Shown in pieces: positions 16,992-26,714 of a stretch of 64,000 nt of DNA. A program made the position numbers and the translations under genes. Each line of letters opens with the position of its first letter. Position 1 is the first letter of the stretch. The notes beneath the pieces were generated by a model. The model did not search any database, was not told where the DNA came from, and saw only the letters and a list, made by a program, of their open reading frames with translations. Source of the stretch: Euryarchaeota archaeon UBA88 (GTDB lineage: Archaea; Thermoplasmatota; Poseidoniia; Poseidoniales; Poseidoniaceae); contig DAME01000028.1 of NCBI GenBank assembly GCA_002499545.1, positions 1 to 64,000 of the forward strand, in the 5' to 3' direction.

Positions 16992-17319
16992 GTTATCTTG
17001 TCTCCTTCATGTTTGTTTCCACTTATAGTGCCCTTCACTCCTTATGAACTATCGCTCGCTACTCGAACGGCTCGGCTTGTTCAGGGCACACACCTACAGT
17101 TATAGATAGCCGGCGAAGTATAAAAATCTTCCGAAGGACATCTTCGAAATCGGCAAACATGAACTTTTCATGTTACGAAATGTTATTTTTCTCATTCATT
17201 CAAGAACGCGAAAGAACAGGTGATGTTATTTTTCCAAATAACCATTCATTTCCCCGAGAGTGTTCAAGAACAGTCGACCTTTTCATCGATGCGAGGCGAC
17301 TGAGGTGACAGGAGAAAAA
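16992..17319. promoter_or_regulatory. divergent intergenic region between tfb and the AddAB-like operon
   Basis: This 328-bp gap is the longest non-coding stretch in the window, assuming the AddB-like gene starts at TTG 17320. It must contain the tfb promoter leftward and the nuclease-operon promoter rightward. TATA-like sequences are AGTATAAAAATC (about 17118-17129, plus strand) and ACTATAAGTG (about 17020-17030, read on the minus strand). The right half carries a two-copy repeat described separately. I see no tRNA or other structured RNA. Confidence 0.5.
17180..17271 (+). repeat. degenerate two-copy repeat upstream of the AddAB-like operon
   Basis: Two blocks contain the same three words in the same order: ATGTTATTTTTC (17180-17191 and 17223-17234, identical over 12 nt), CATTCATT (17193-17200 and 17243-17250) and TTCAAGAAC (17199-17207 and 17263-17271). 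Spacing between words grows in the second copy. The second TTCAAGAAC is part of a GTTC-AA-GAAC inverted repeat. This may be a decayed duplication or paired operator sites. Position fits control of the helicase-nuclease genes. Confidence 0.5.
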
Positions 17320-20300
17320 TTGCCCCAGATATCGCTCGAAGCGGTTTCAGCAGGTGACGCCCTCCCATCTTGGTTGTTTGATGCACTCTGCGACGGCCGA
17401 TGTTCGAACCACATGTTCCTGTATCCCAACGAGGCCAGTCGCAGTCAAATCCTGCACCGGCTTGCTGAGTTGAGCATCCCAGTTGACACGACCCATCACC
17501 TAACACTCCAGCGCCTCATTCCTCTGATGATTCTTGACCTTGGACTACCCCCTCTTCTCAACAACAGTGCTGGCGTGTTCCTCTCCATTCACACATACAC
17601 AAAGGCCGCTGCAGAAGCGGGTGAACTACCTCTGATGTTCGCTCCACAGGCCCAACGGCAATGGATGCCATACCAAACCGAACGAATTCTATCACTCCAT
17701 AGAGCGCTGAGTGAATTGAACAACCCTTGGAGCTGGGATGATGACCCCGGGGCCAAAGAGTTCGATTCGATCTTGAGACACGTCAGTAGTCAGCTTGGAG
17801 GGACTCATCCACATCACGCTTTATGGCAGATACTTCGAGGCCTCGACAAGGCCATCGAGCCACCATTCACTCTCAACGATGTCGAAGGCATTTTTGTGAT
17901 GGACTCAGCGCCGGATTACACTGAGGTTGAACGAAGCTTCTTGCAAAGCATATCCAAACATCGCCCGATTCATCAACTCTGTGTCTCGGGCTCATTTCGG
18001 CTTGGACACCACGGGTCATATCTTGTTGAGGGTGAATGGGAGTATGTATCCCAGGAATCCCTCCCACACTGGGTTCCAGAGCACCATGTTCTCTCCCCTA
18101 CTGACACTGCACATTGGCGCTCGGAGCGCTCGATTGCCCGAAATACATCCTATCATCGAATCATCGTCAACCGACGCGCTCACAGCATTGATGCTGCGTT
18201 TGACTTGTTGCACCACTACCGCTCGACTTCAGACGGAACTGTGGCCATAATCGACGGCGCAGCCGACGCAAATCGAGATGCTTGGCATACCCGCCTTCAA
18301 GCCCTTGGTTACATCACGGGAGGAGAACAACGCTCGCTCGAAGAGATACCTGCTCTTTCTTCACTCGGGCACTTGATGCGTATCGGAGACGGGCTTGAAG
18401 CATGGTCGCTGGATAAGATGAGATCATTGTACGAACATCAGAGTCTCCCATTGCCGAATGGAGGTGTCCCTGAACTCACACACCCCAGTCGGCAAACATG
18501 GCACCCCCGGCCTCATGCAAAGGTTTTGGAAAACATTGCTCGTTCATTTCACGTGCGAGGTGGCCAGGGTGCTCTTCGTCGATGGCTTGCGACCCTTCAG
18601 CAGGCGACCCCGCAGATGGGCGAAAATCGGGAACGTGCACTGCAAGAATTGGAGGAAACGCAGTGGTGGGTTCGATGCATTGCTGAACTGTGGCACCCCC
18701 TTTTGGATGAACCATCCCGAGCGCTTCTGAGCGAGTATTCAGCGGGCTGCTCAACTGGGGAGCAACTTCCTCTGCCCCGCCGACCGGCGGATGGACTTGA
18801 ATGGCTTGATTTTGTTTTATCGAATCTCAACTGGACTTTACTCTCCGGTAGGACTGCTGGTTTCGATCGTTCTGTTGCCGGGCTCCAACATCTTAGTGAG
18901 GCCCACGCATCAACAATAAAAACGCTCCAAAAGACCGGTCAATCTGTGCCTTTGGGTGGTCAAGAGTTCTTTTCGTACCTCGACCACCTGCTCAAATTTA
19001 CAAGCGTGCCGCGACCTCGTGCTACGGGAAAACAAATTCAAATTCTCACTCCTGAAGAAGCTCAAGGTATCGAGGCGGATGTGCTTTTACTCGTCGGATT
19101 GGATGTAGGCTCCTGGTCAATGAAAGCGGCAAAGGTTCCGTGGCTCGACGCTCCTGCCAAACTCCGATTAGGCATGCTTCATTCCGATCTCGCAATCCGC
19201 AGAGGAAGACACCACCTTCGCCACTTGTTGAACTGTGCTCAAACCGTTATCGTGTTCGATTCCAGTATGGAAGAGGGCGGTGGACCCAGCGCTCCTCTCG
19301 CAGAATGGTTTTCAGAACTCCGTCAGACGGGGGAGATCGACCTTCTTCGACCTGAACCCGCCTTTGTCCCGGCATCTGCTCATCAGTTAGGCCACATGAA
19401 TCGGAGTTGGCATTGGACTGCTGACCATTTCGGTGGAGCGTGGCTCACTCCCCGTCCTTTCACCATGACAGTTCGCGATGGTGCTATTTTCGCCGAGCGT
19501 GCAGGTTCTCGTGGACGTGATGAACGTCAGCGGCTCGGACTCGCTCTCAAAGATGGAACTCACGTTTCGGGGCGCGTTCTTTCACCAGCGGGCGTAGCAA
19601 TGGCTCATGAAGTGCCCATACAAATCGACCGTATGCATCGCCAACCTTCGCACAAAGGGCTGCAAAAAAACGAGTATCTCCCTTGGGACTCACGCCATCA
19701 CCTCCTCAGTGTTGACGGCCTTACCTTGCGCCCGAGTAAAAGCCAGGTTACTTTCGGCTCAAATCTCGCTCCCGTTTGGCCCCATCTCGGCATGAAAGGT
19801 TCCAGAGGCACTGGTCCTGCAATCGATCCACGCCCCCTACCTGCTCACGACATGCAAAGTGAAATCCTCAATTCAGTGATGGGTTATTCAACTTCCATCG
19901 AGGTAGAAATATGGTCTCCTAGTCGTATACAATCGTGGCTGGATTGTCCTCGATTAGCGTGGATGAAGAACCATCTGAACATCCAAGCCAGAGAGGAGCA
20001 AACCGAGGACCTTGACCAGCGTACTCGAGGTACGATGTTGCACGATGCAGAAGCAGCGCTTCTCGAAGCACACGGAGTTCCTACTGCCAGTGCACCGGTC
20101 ATTTCTCCACATCCATTAGGTGAAGGGGTCCTCAAAACCATCGACCAATTGTGGGTCTCAATTCTTGATTTCTTAGAACGAGATGTGCCTTGGCTCACCC
20201 GTAATGATGCCGTTGCAGTCCATCGTTGTCGAGAAATGTTAGGCGTTACCCCAGACGTTTGGCGAGGCCATCTTGAAGGTGAAATTGAACTCGAGCGTGG

Positions 20301-21045
20301 AGGTCGTATCGGACGAATGCTTGAGGCTGATTTCGTCCTCTCAGGGGCGTCACCACTCGCTTGTGAATTCGGAATCGGGTTGGATGGGAATCCTGCAATC
20401 GAACTTGACGCATGCAGTGATGAGGGCGAACCCACACCGTTCAAGATTCGTGGACGAATCGACCGCGTCGATCAGGTGCGCTTGCCTGTCCACCAACGTG
20501 AACGAGCCATTGCTGATGGATTGCTCACACCAAAACCCTCCTCGAATACGATGACGTTGTCGCTTGACAACCCGCCTGCTGCCGACCGTCTGGTCGTCAT
20601 TCGCGACCTCAAAACCCTCAACGGACCCAAGCACGGGGATAGAGGAAACCGACATCGACGTGGCTTATTCGATGAAGTTCAGCTCGGATTGTATGCCCGC
20701 GCATGGGAATTGAACCATCCGGGCGATAGAGTGGTGGGAATAGGTGTAACTGAGATAGGCGAATCAACCGTTCACTACCTTGAATTGGATGAATCAATCG
20801 TCCCGTATTTGGAAGGAGTGGACATCGGAGAGCGTACATTCCACACGCAACATCTGCATCGGTTCCCTCATTCAGAACCTTCTGAGCAGAACGGATTTCG
20901 AGCGTTCCTCGCAGAACGATTGCGAACTTCAAGCCGTGCGATTCAGACCGCTCGAAACGGTCACGTAAACGCTACACCTGGTCGACACTATTCCTTTGGC
21001 TCAATCCGTCACGTCTATCCAAACATGTTTGGGGGGAACATGTAA
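17320..21045 (+). CDS. AddB-like nuclease subunit of a helicase-nuclease complex
   Basis: A protein of about 1,241 residues whose C-terminal third is a RecB-type PD-(D/E)XK nuclease: SPSRIQSWLDCPRLAWM, RGTMLHDAEAAL, RGRIDRVD, VIRDLKT (the Asp-X-Lys signature) and DEVQLGLYARAW. The N-terminal part corresponds to the UvrD-like fold of AddB, but no Walker A motif is visible, so it should not hydrolyse ATP. A motif-V-like stretch, ILTPEEAQGIEADVLLLVGLD, remains. Unlike Bacillus AddB it lacks the C-terminal cysteine cluster. TTG 17320 is preferred because GGAG sits 5 nt upstream (17311-17314); GTG 17260 is the alternative. It overlaps the helicase gene by one base (TAATG), implying a stoichiometric complex for resecting double-strand ends. 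Confidence 0.85.
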   Translation: MPQISLEAVSAGDALPSWLFDALCDGRCSNHMFLYPNEASRSQILHRLAELSIPVDTTHHLTLQRLIPLMILDLGLPPLLNNSAGVFLSIHTYTKAAAEAGELPLMFAPQAQRQWMPYQTERILSLHRALSELNNPWSWDDDPGAKEFDSILRHVSSQLGGTHPHHALWQILRGLDKAIEPPFTLNDVEGIFVMDSAPDYTEVERSFLQSISKHRPIHQLCVSGSFRLGHHGSYLVEGEWEYVSQESLPHWVPEHHVLSPTDTAHWRSERSIARNTSYHRIIVNRRAHSIDAAFDLLHHYRSTSDGTVAIIDGAADANRDAWHTRLQALGYITGGEQRSLEEIPALSSLGHLMRIGDGLEAWSLDKMRSLYEHQSLPLPNGGVPELTHPSRQTWHPRPHAKVLENIARSFHVRGGQGALRRWLATLQQATPQMGENRERALQELEETQWWVRCIAELWHPLLDEPSRALLSEYSAGCSTGEQLPLPRRPADGLEWLDFVLSNLNWTLLSGRTAGFDRSVAGLQHLSEAHASTIKTLQKTGQSVPLGGQEFFSYLDHLLKFTSVPRPRATGKQIQILTPEEAQGIEADVLLLVGLDVGSWSMKAAKVPWLDAPAKLRLGMLHSDLAIRRGRHHLRHLLNCAQTVIVFDSSMEEGGGPSAPLAEWFSELRQTGEIDLLRPEPAFVPASAHQLGHMNRSWHWTADHFGGAWLTPRPFTMTVRDGAIFAERAGSRGRDERQRLGLALKDGTHVSGRVLSPAGVAMAHEVPIQIDRMHRQPSHKGLQKNEYLPWDSRHHLLSVDGLTLRPSKSQVTFGSNLAPVWPHLGMKGSRGTGPAIDPRPLPAHDMQSEILNSVMGYSTSIEVEIWSPSRIQSWLDCPRLAWMKNHLNIQAREEQTEDLDQRTRGTMLHDAEAALLEAHGVPTASAPVISPHPLGEGVLKTIDQLWVSILDFLERDVPWLTRNDAVAVHRCREMLGVTPDVWRGHLEGEIELERGGRIGRMLEADFVLSGASPLACEFGIGLDGNPAIELDACSDEGEPTPFKIRGRIDRVDQVRLPVHQRERAIADGLLTPKPSSNTMTLSLDNPPAADRLVVIRDLKTLNGPKHGDRGNRHRRGLFDEVQLGLYARAWELNHPGDRVVGIGVTEIGESTVHYLELDESIVPYLEGVDIGERTFHTQHLHRFPHSEPSEQNGFRAFLAERLRTSSRAIQTARNGHVNATPGRHYSFGSIRHVYPNMFGGNM

Positions 21046-24000
21046 TGATTCGATTTAATCGAAGCCAGCGTCTTGGTTTGGACCTCGACAAGCACATTGC
21101 ATTGGATGCCGGTGCTGGAACTGGAAAAACGACAGTGATGGCAGAACGTTACGTCCAACATCTGCTTTCACACGAGCAAAGAGCGACCCATCTCCTTCCA
21201 ACTGGGCCCCGAGAGCCTCTGACCGGGCACGGTTCACTCCGTTCACCTCCACGTCAACGTACAGAACAAAAGCAATGGAGGGGATTACTTCCAAGCGAAG
21301 TCGTTGCTATTACGTTCACGAAAAAAGCCGCTGCAGAATTGAAAGCTCGTATTCGAATGCGGGTTGGACAAACCCGTGCTGGACCCATTTTGAAAGGTGA
21401 CAGCGATGGCATTTTTGACCCACGTGTGCGCAGTCATGCGGATGTCGAAATGCTGCTCTCATCGCTCGATGAAGCCCCAATTTCAACCATCGATGCATTC
21501 CTTTCACAACTCGTATCACCGCATTTAGATTTCGTCGCTGTCCATCCGAGTCGAGAGCAAATTTCCGAAGAGCGATCACCTCTTTTGACCCAAGAGGCGC
21601 TTCAATCCGCTTGGCGAATTCGTACAGTATCCGACGCACTCGAGGCGGGCGTGCGAGGGAACGTTGACGGCTTCATTTCTGCTCGAAATCGTTTGGCAGT
21701 TCTTCTCGGAGGCCAAGAAAGAGCCGCAGTTGTCCTCAGCGGTATGCTGGGCAAATCGCTGTTCGTGGAGGAAGCCCATCACGCCATGGTCGCTCGAGCA
21801 CACTCAAATGGCGAGCAATGGTCAGGCCAGGGCCCAATGCCACACGAAGTCCTGCTGGACATGTTTTCTGAACCCGTTCAAGATATTGCAGTAGAATACT
21901 GTCGCACTTTGCAGAACTTGTTGCTTCAATGGACCGATCATTTTCTCGCATATTCTGCAGATTATATCGTCCCATGCGAGTCTGAAATAGGAACTTCCAT
22001 GACACGCTTCAATCATCTCACACATCTTGCGAGGCAACCGCTTCCCGAAGAACCCGCAGAATGCATTCAATGGGTCTGGCAAATCGCTCTTGCATCCGCT
22101 TCGTGGAGTCAATTAAACAGCAACGACCGTCCAACATTTTTCACCAAGGGTGGACTTCCACAAGCGAATCATTGCAACGGCTGGCATCCTGGCTTGTACG
22201 GAAAGAGTCATGCGAAGACCTTATCCAAGGCAGTTCGAGATTCCCTCCATGCTCAAGCAGCTAACTTGGCAGAGAATCTTCGTAGTCACATGAATTCCCG
22301 TCAAGGGACGCTCATGCGAATGCTCGGTAAGAGTGCCTTCCTTCTCGCTCCAATTTCAAACTTGCCGCACATGCCCGAAGACTGCCCACTAAGATCTCAA
22401 CCGGTTGGACTTGAATCCAGCGATATCGCACCTGACGGGCGTCTACGTATTTCCTGTGAATTGCAAACCAGAGTATTGAACGATTTGCTGCTCGTTCATC
22501 GCGGCTGTCAGGACATTCTCGCCCTGATGAAGGCGCATGAGGGCGTTCATGACTATGATGATATTCAACGACTTGCTGCTGATTTACTTCTAGCTCGATG
22601 CCCAGACATCGTACGCCACACCTACCCAATTGAAGTGGTACGCGTACTTGACGAACTCGGTAATGAACCGTGGCATGACCACCATATTGCCCGTGCAATG
22701 AGGCTTGCTGGTGAAGACCATGCTTGCTATGAAGACCTTAATCGACGATTTGCAGTTCTTCAAACCATTCGACGGCAATACCGGGCGTTCATCATCGATG
22801 AATATCAAGACACGAACCCCGCTCACTTCCGCCTTCTAGCGCGACTCTGGGGACATCGTAAATTGGCACCGGACGACCCTGCTCGACCGCTTGGACCCTG
22901 GGACCCTACGGTGTGCATCGTAGGTGACATGAAGCAGAGTATCTACCGATTCCGACAAGCCGAAGTAACCGTGATGCGTCGAACCGTTGCGGCCATCAAG
23001 TTGGCCAATGAAATCGAGTCGAACGAACAGCGCCTTTCTCACCTCCGACTGGACGACCATGGAAGAGATCCTCGCCCAGTCGGTGCTGGAGGTGAAATTG
23101 GTTCATTCATCGTTGGAACTGATGTCCACTCCTCGTCAATCCCTTCCCAACCTTGGGAGCACGTTGAATTGGTGTTTGAGGATGACGAAGACGTTGTTCG
23201 TACAATTGACGATGAGCGAAAAAATCGCCGATCCCTTGGACACATTGACCTTACCTCGAATCATCGAACTCTTCCGAATTTGATGGACGCCATGAACGGA
23301 ATGTTCCAAGATGTGTTCGATCCACGACACTACCTTCTTCCGGGCGATTGGCATGCAGAACATCAGCGTTTACGGGCAGCCCGAACCTCAACAGAAGCAG
23401 GCGTATTAGAGTGGTTGCTCCCTCTGCAGATTGATGCAGAAACACCGAGTCTTGATTTGAATGAATATTTCGACACCTTTTCTGCCCCCGAGGCGTCGAA
23501 GACACACTTGGAAAACGAATTGATTGCTGCACGCCTTCAGGCTCTACTTTTCCAACAACCGACGCGCATGTGGAACGCATCACAGCAGAACTTCACAGAG
23601 GTTCCAGCTCAGGAGAAACCGGTCCGAGCCGAAGACATTCTGATTCTTGTCCACTCTCGAAAACACATACCTGACTTGATTTCACGCCTTCAATCGAGAG
23701 GTGTTCCTGTGATGGCTGATCGACAAGGCGCCCTGTTATCCCAGCCGGTTGTATCACCGCTTATTTCCTGCCTTGAATTGATTGCATACCCGCAGTCACG
23801 GCATGCGGCCCTCACCTTCGCCCGTTCCCCTATTCTCGGATTCAACGATGCACAATCTCACGCTTTAATGACTCAAGAGATGGACGGGACATGGTGGCAA
23901 AAGATTCAGCACTGTGCACCGAACGATTCGATTCGTCGTCTCGCTGAACATCTCGAGTATCTCGTTCAATGCGGCGCAGTTCACGATATCTTTGATGTCA

Positions 24001-26018
24001 TTTTGGACCATTCAGATTTGTTGGTCGCCTACCCTGACGACACGTCTCGACAGAATGCAGAATCATGGTGTGCGTTACTGTCCAGTATCGGGGACGAATT
24101 AGGCCATGAAGCATCGGCTCTGTATCATCGAATCAAAGACCTCGACGGGCTGGGAACAAAGGGCCCATCTGCCATCACCACGCCTCCGGGTGGCGCAGTT
24201 CAAATCATGACCATCCACGGTGCTAAAGGCTTGCAGGCTCCAGTGGTAGTCGTTGCAGGTATGTTCCACGCAGGTAAATCCGACGCTTCGCTCGCTGCTA
24301 AAAATAACGTGCTTGTAACCCCCCAAGTCGTCGCAGGCAGAATCAACCCGTGGACCTCTCGGGACCGCCCCGATGATGGCCTCTGGGAGTTTGCCAAAAG
24401 AATGGACCATGCACAACGACAAGCCGAACGTCGTCGTGAATTCTATGTTGCCTTGACGCGAGTAAAGGACCGTCTCATCGTCGTTGGCTCCCCAAGCCGC
24501 ACTGCAGAAATCGACGTACAGACACATCGGTTGACGTTCAAGAGTAAACCCTCACTCAAGACGATGGGAGGCATGTGGCTTGATGGTTTGCGAAGTCTTT
24601 CACATCAACATTCAGTGCACAACTCGCCGTGGTTATTGCAAGGCGATGTTACTGGTGGCGAACTTGCGGCGTACACTGAAACAGTTCTCTCTCTGGATCC
24701 TTTCTCACTGGCCAGTGATTCTCAGTTGGGTATCGAATCATTGGACGGCATTCACATCTATCACTCACCACAATGTTTCCCCAGCGTACAAACTCAGACC
24801 CCGCTTCAAGACTGGCACATTGTTGAACAGCGGATGAATGCTCTGACAGTCACTGAACCGGACGAGATTCCTCCACCTCCATTGGTGAATCAGATTATGC
24901 GGATGCCTGCTCATAGTTTAGATTCCAGCCACAGTTGCCCACGAGCACACTGGCTCACTGAAGTACGTGGATGGAATCCAGAACCTCTGTATTTCTTCTC
25001 TCCTTCTGCGAAGAGAGCCGATAAGGAAGCATCGAACTATCCAGAAGCGACTACGTTTGGAACTCTCATGCATCGTTTGATTGAGATTGGTCTGGAAAAT
25101 CCAGCATCGAAGAACGGCCCTCCGACTTCCCCCCTTCCGTCTGCGTGGGTCTACGATGGAAAAGACCTGCTCGACGACCCTGAAGCAATTCGCAGGGTCA
25201 TGGCCGAGGAAGGAATTGGTGTCGATGGCTCCGACGATGAGTTGGCTCAAGCCACACACAATCGCTTGGCTGAAATCGGGAGCCTCGTGCGAAACGGCCT
25301 GCTTGGAACTTATGCTAAAGGAGAGCATATTCACGGTTTTTCTGTTGAAGGATTGAGGACAGAATTACCCTTTTATTACGTGAATCAGGTTCGATTCACA
25401 GACCTTCATAGATCCGGTTTTTCAGTTGATGGACCGCGACCTCTTGCCAGAGTTGACCATGTGGACATTGTCTTTGACGGAAGAGCGGATCTCGTACTTG
25501 CACTTCGAGATACAAATGGCCGAGGATATCTGCAAGTCGTTGATTTGAAAACCAAGGGATGCAGGGATGAATTCAATTTCAATGACCCGCAAAAAGGCAG
25601 CCGACTGCAGCGCTTCAATGGAGAACTCCTCAACCCGTATCCTTCCACTCCTGCGGAGCGTTCGATTTTGAAGCAGCACACCTTGCAACTTACCCTGTAT
25701 TCGTTGGCACTTGAATCCATGGAGCAGCAGAAACCCGAGTCGGAGCGTCGTACGATTCTCCCGCCCTCTCTGTTGATGGGCGCTTCTGGAAGAATGCTTC
25801 AGATGACAGAAACCGAATATGGTGCCTCGAAAGCGACATTTTCCCAACATCTTGAATGGATGGCTCAGCTTTCCGCGACTCCAGGCACGATTCCAGAACC
25901 GCCAGCGGTATCGAGTGATAACGCCCACATTTGCTCCACCTGCCCCTATTCACGAGGCGATATACGACTGTGTGTGTCGGATGATGAAACGCTTGGTCCT
26001 CGACCAACAGATGACTGA
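21045..26018 (+). CDS. AddA/RecB-like UvrD helicase-nuclease with iron-sulfur cysteines
   Basis: A 1,657-residue superfamily 1A helicase fused to a nuclease. Helicase motifs occur in order: Walker A DAGAGTGKTT (residues 21-30), VVAITFTKKAAAELKAR, FIIDEYQDTNP (about 583), VGDMKQSIYRFR, SNHRTLPNLM, QIMTIHGAKGLQAPVVVV (about 1053) and VALTRVKDRL. The C-terminal PD-(D/E)XK domain shows FGTLMHRLIEIG, a DIVFDGRADLVL strand, VVDLKT and QLTLYSLALE. Four cysteines frame it, one in SHSCPRAHW (about 1297) and three in CSTCPYSRGDIRLC (about 1629), the pattern of a 4Fe-4S nuclease as in Bacillus AddB and Cas4. Together with the upstream gene it should unwind and trim broken DNA for RadA. Archaea normally use HerA-NurA with Mre11-Rad50, so this is likely of bacterial origin. 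Confidence 0.93.
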   Translation: MIRFNRSQRLGLDLDKHIALDAGAGTGKTTVMAERYVQHLLSHEQRATHLLPTGPREPLTGHGSLRSPPRQRTEQKQWRGLLPSEVVAITFTKKAAAELKARIRMRVGQTRAGPILKGDSDGIFDPRVRSHADVEMLLSSLDEAPISTIDAFLSQLVSPHLDFVAVHPSREQISEERSPLLTQEALQSAWRIRTVSDALEAGVRGNVDGFISARNRLAVLLGGQERAAVVLSGMLGKSLFVEEAHHAMVARAHSNGEQWSGQGPMPHEVLLDMFSEPVQDIAVEYCRTLQNLLLQWTDHFLAYSADYIVPCESEIGTSMTRFNHLTHLARQPLPEEPAECIQWVWQIALASASWSQLNSNDRPTFFTKGGLPQANHCNGWHPGLYGKSHAKTLSKAVRDSLHAQAANLAENLRSHMNSRQGTLMRMLGKSAFLLAPISNLPHMPEDCPLRSQPVGLESSDIAPDGRLRISCELQTRVLNDLLLVHRGCQDILALMKAHEGVHDYDDIQRLAADLLLARCPDIVRHTYPIEVVRVLDELGNEPWHDHHIARAMRLAGEDHACYEDLNRRFAVLQTIRRQYRAFIIDEYQDTNPAHFRLLARLWGHRKLAPDDPARPLGPWDPTVCIVGDMKQSIYRFRQAEVTVMRRTVAAIKLANEIESNEQRLSHLRLDDHGRDPRPVGAGGEIGSFIVGTDVHSSSIPSQPWEHVELVFEDDEDVVRTIDDERKNRRSLGHIDLTSNHRTLPNLMDAMNGMFQDVFDPRHYLLPGDWHAEHQRLRAARTSTEAGVLEWLLPLQIDAETPSLDLNEYFDTFSAPEASKTHLENELIAARLQALLFQQPTRMWNASQQNFTEVPAQEKPVRAEDILILVHSRKHIPDLISRLQSRGVPVMADRQGALLSQPVVSPLISCLELIAYPQSRHAALTFARSPILGFNDAQSHALMTQEMDGTWWQKIQHCAPNDSIRRLAEHLEYLVQCGAVHDIFDVILDHSDLLVAYPDDTSRQNAESWCALLSSIGDELGHEASALYHRIKDLDGLGTKGPSAITTPPGGAVQIMTIHGAKGLQAPVVVVAGMFHAGKSDASLAAKNNVLVTPQVVAGRINPWTSRDRPDDGLWEFAKRMDHAQRQAERRREFYVALTRVKDRLIVVGSPSRTAEIDVQTHRLTFKSKPSLKTMGGMWLDGLRSLSHQHSVHNSPWLLQGDVTGGELAAYTETVLSLDPFSLASDSQLGIESLDGIHIYHSPQCFPSVQTQTPLQDWHIVEQRMNALTVTEPDEIPPPPLVNQIMRMPAHSLDSSHSCPRAHWLTEVRGWNPEPLYFFSPSAKRADKEASNYPEATTFGTLMHRLIEIGLENPASKNGPPTSPLPSAWVYDGKDLLDDPEAIRRVMAEEGIGVDGSDDELAQATHNRLAEIGSLVRNGLLGTYAKGEHIHGFSVEGLRTELPFYYVNQVRFTDLHRSGFSVDGPRPLARVDHVDIVFDGRADLVLALRDTNGRGYLQVVDLKTKGCRDEFNFNDPQKGSRLQRFNGELLNPYPSTPAERSILKQHTLQLTLYSLALESMEQQKPESERRTILPPSLLMGASGRMLQMTETEYGASKATFSQHLEWMAQLSATPGTIPEPPAVSSDNAHICSTCPYSRGDIRLCVSDDETLGPRPTDD

Positions 26019-26019
26019 T

Positions 26020-26676
26020 TCACTGTTTTCTTCCGACCATCGCCAACGTTCCAACAAACCCTTCCTTAAGCCCTACTCGATGCATTTCGACATCGATAAA
26101 ACCCGCTTCAATCATCGCACGCTTCCATTGTTCAACGCTGAGCGTCGTCATGTGAACATTCAGTGCATCGGGCCAGGAATGACTGTCCTCGTTTTCCAAA
26201 TAGTGGTCGACGCCAGCGACAATAATTCCGCCACTGTTGAGCCACGAATCGTGGAAAATCTTCAACATTGCAGCAGGGTCATGGAGGTAGTAAAGAAACT
26301 CCATGCTGTGAAGAAGGTCGACGGCAGTTTCTGGTTTCCATTCAGGAAGATAACCGTGGAAATACGAGCCTGATGGGTCGGTCAGTACTGCCTTTTCAAT
26401 CATGGTTGGCGAACCGTCAACCCCACTGACGTGTTTGCACATTGGGTCGGAGGCTACAGTACGGCAAACCCAACCGTTTCCACACCCTACATCGATGGCA
26501 GAGTAGGGTTGTGTACGCGGAATTCCAGCGAATTTGAGCATTTCAAGCACGGATGCTGCATGACCGCGCTCCATTCCCTCATCTTTCCCTTTCGAGGCCC
26601 ATTCACTGAACACATCGGTGGCTTTTCTCCTGCTCATGTGTCCCTTCGAGCCGAACCATTCCAAGAAGATGTCCAT
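26020..26676 (-). CDS. class I SAM-dependent methyltransferase
   Basis: A Rossmann-fold methyltransferase of 218 residues. Motif I is AIDVGCGNGW, the SAM ribose is probably bound by the acidic VSGVDGS strand, and motif IV-like DLLHSMEFLYYL follows. The N-terminal FSEWASKGKDEGMERGHA is a helix often seen in small-molecule methyltransferases of this type. The substrate is not evident. ATG 26676 gives a 38-bp gap to the divergent peptidase gene; ATG 26637 (MSRRKATD) gives 205 residues, more room for promoters, and may be the real start. The stop lies 1 bp beyond the stop of the convergent helicase gene. Confidence 0.8.
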   Translation of the reverse strand: MDIFLEWFGSKGHMSRRKATDVFSEWASKGKDEGMERGHAASVLEMLKFAGIPRTQPYSAIDVGCGNGWVCRTVASDPMCKHVSGVDGSPTMIEKAVLTDPSGSYFHGYLPEWKPETAVDLLHSMEFLYYLHDPAAMLKIFHDSWLNSGGIIVAGVDHYLENEDSHSWPDALNVHMTTLSVEQWKRAMIEAGFIDVEMHRVGLKEGFVGTLAMVGRKQ

Positions 26677-26714
26677 TGCGAAAGAAACATCGTCAACCTC
26701 GTAATGGAGGGTTC

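Noticed and set aside
16116..17105. Long open frame (329 codons) on the plus strand across the TFB gene.
   Set aside because: It is antisense to a gene with a clear zinc ribbon and cyclin folds. The translation is low in recognisable pattern and lacks a ribosome-binding site.
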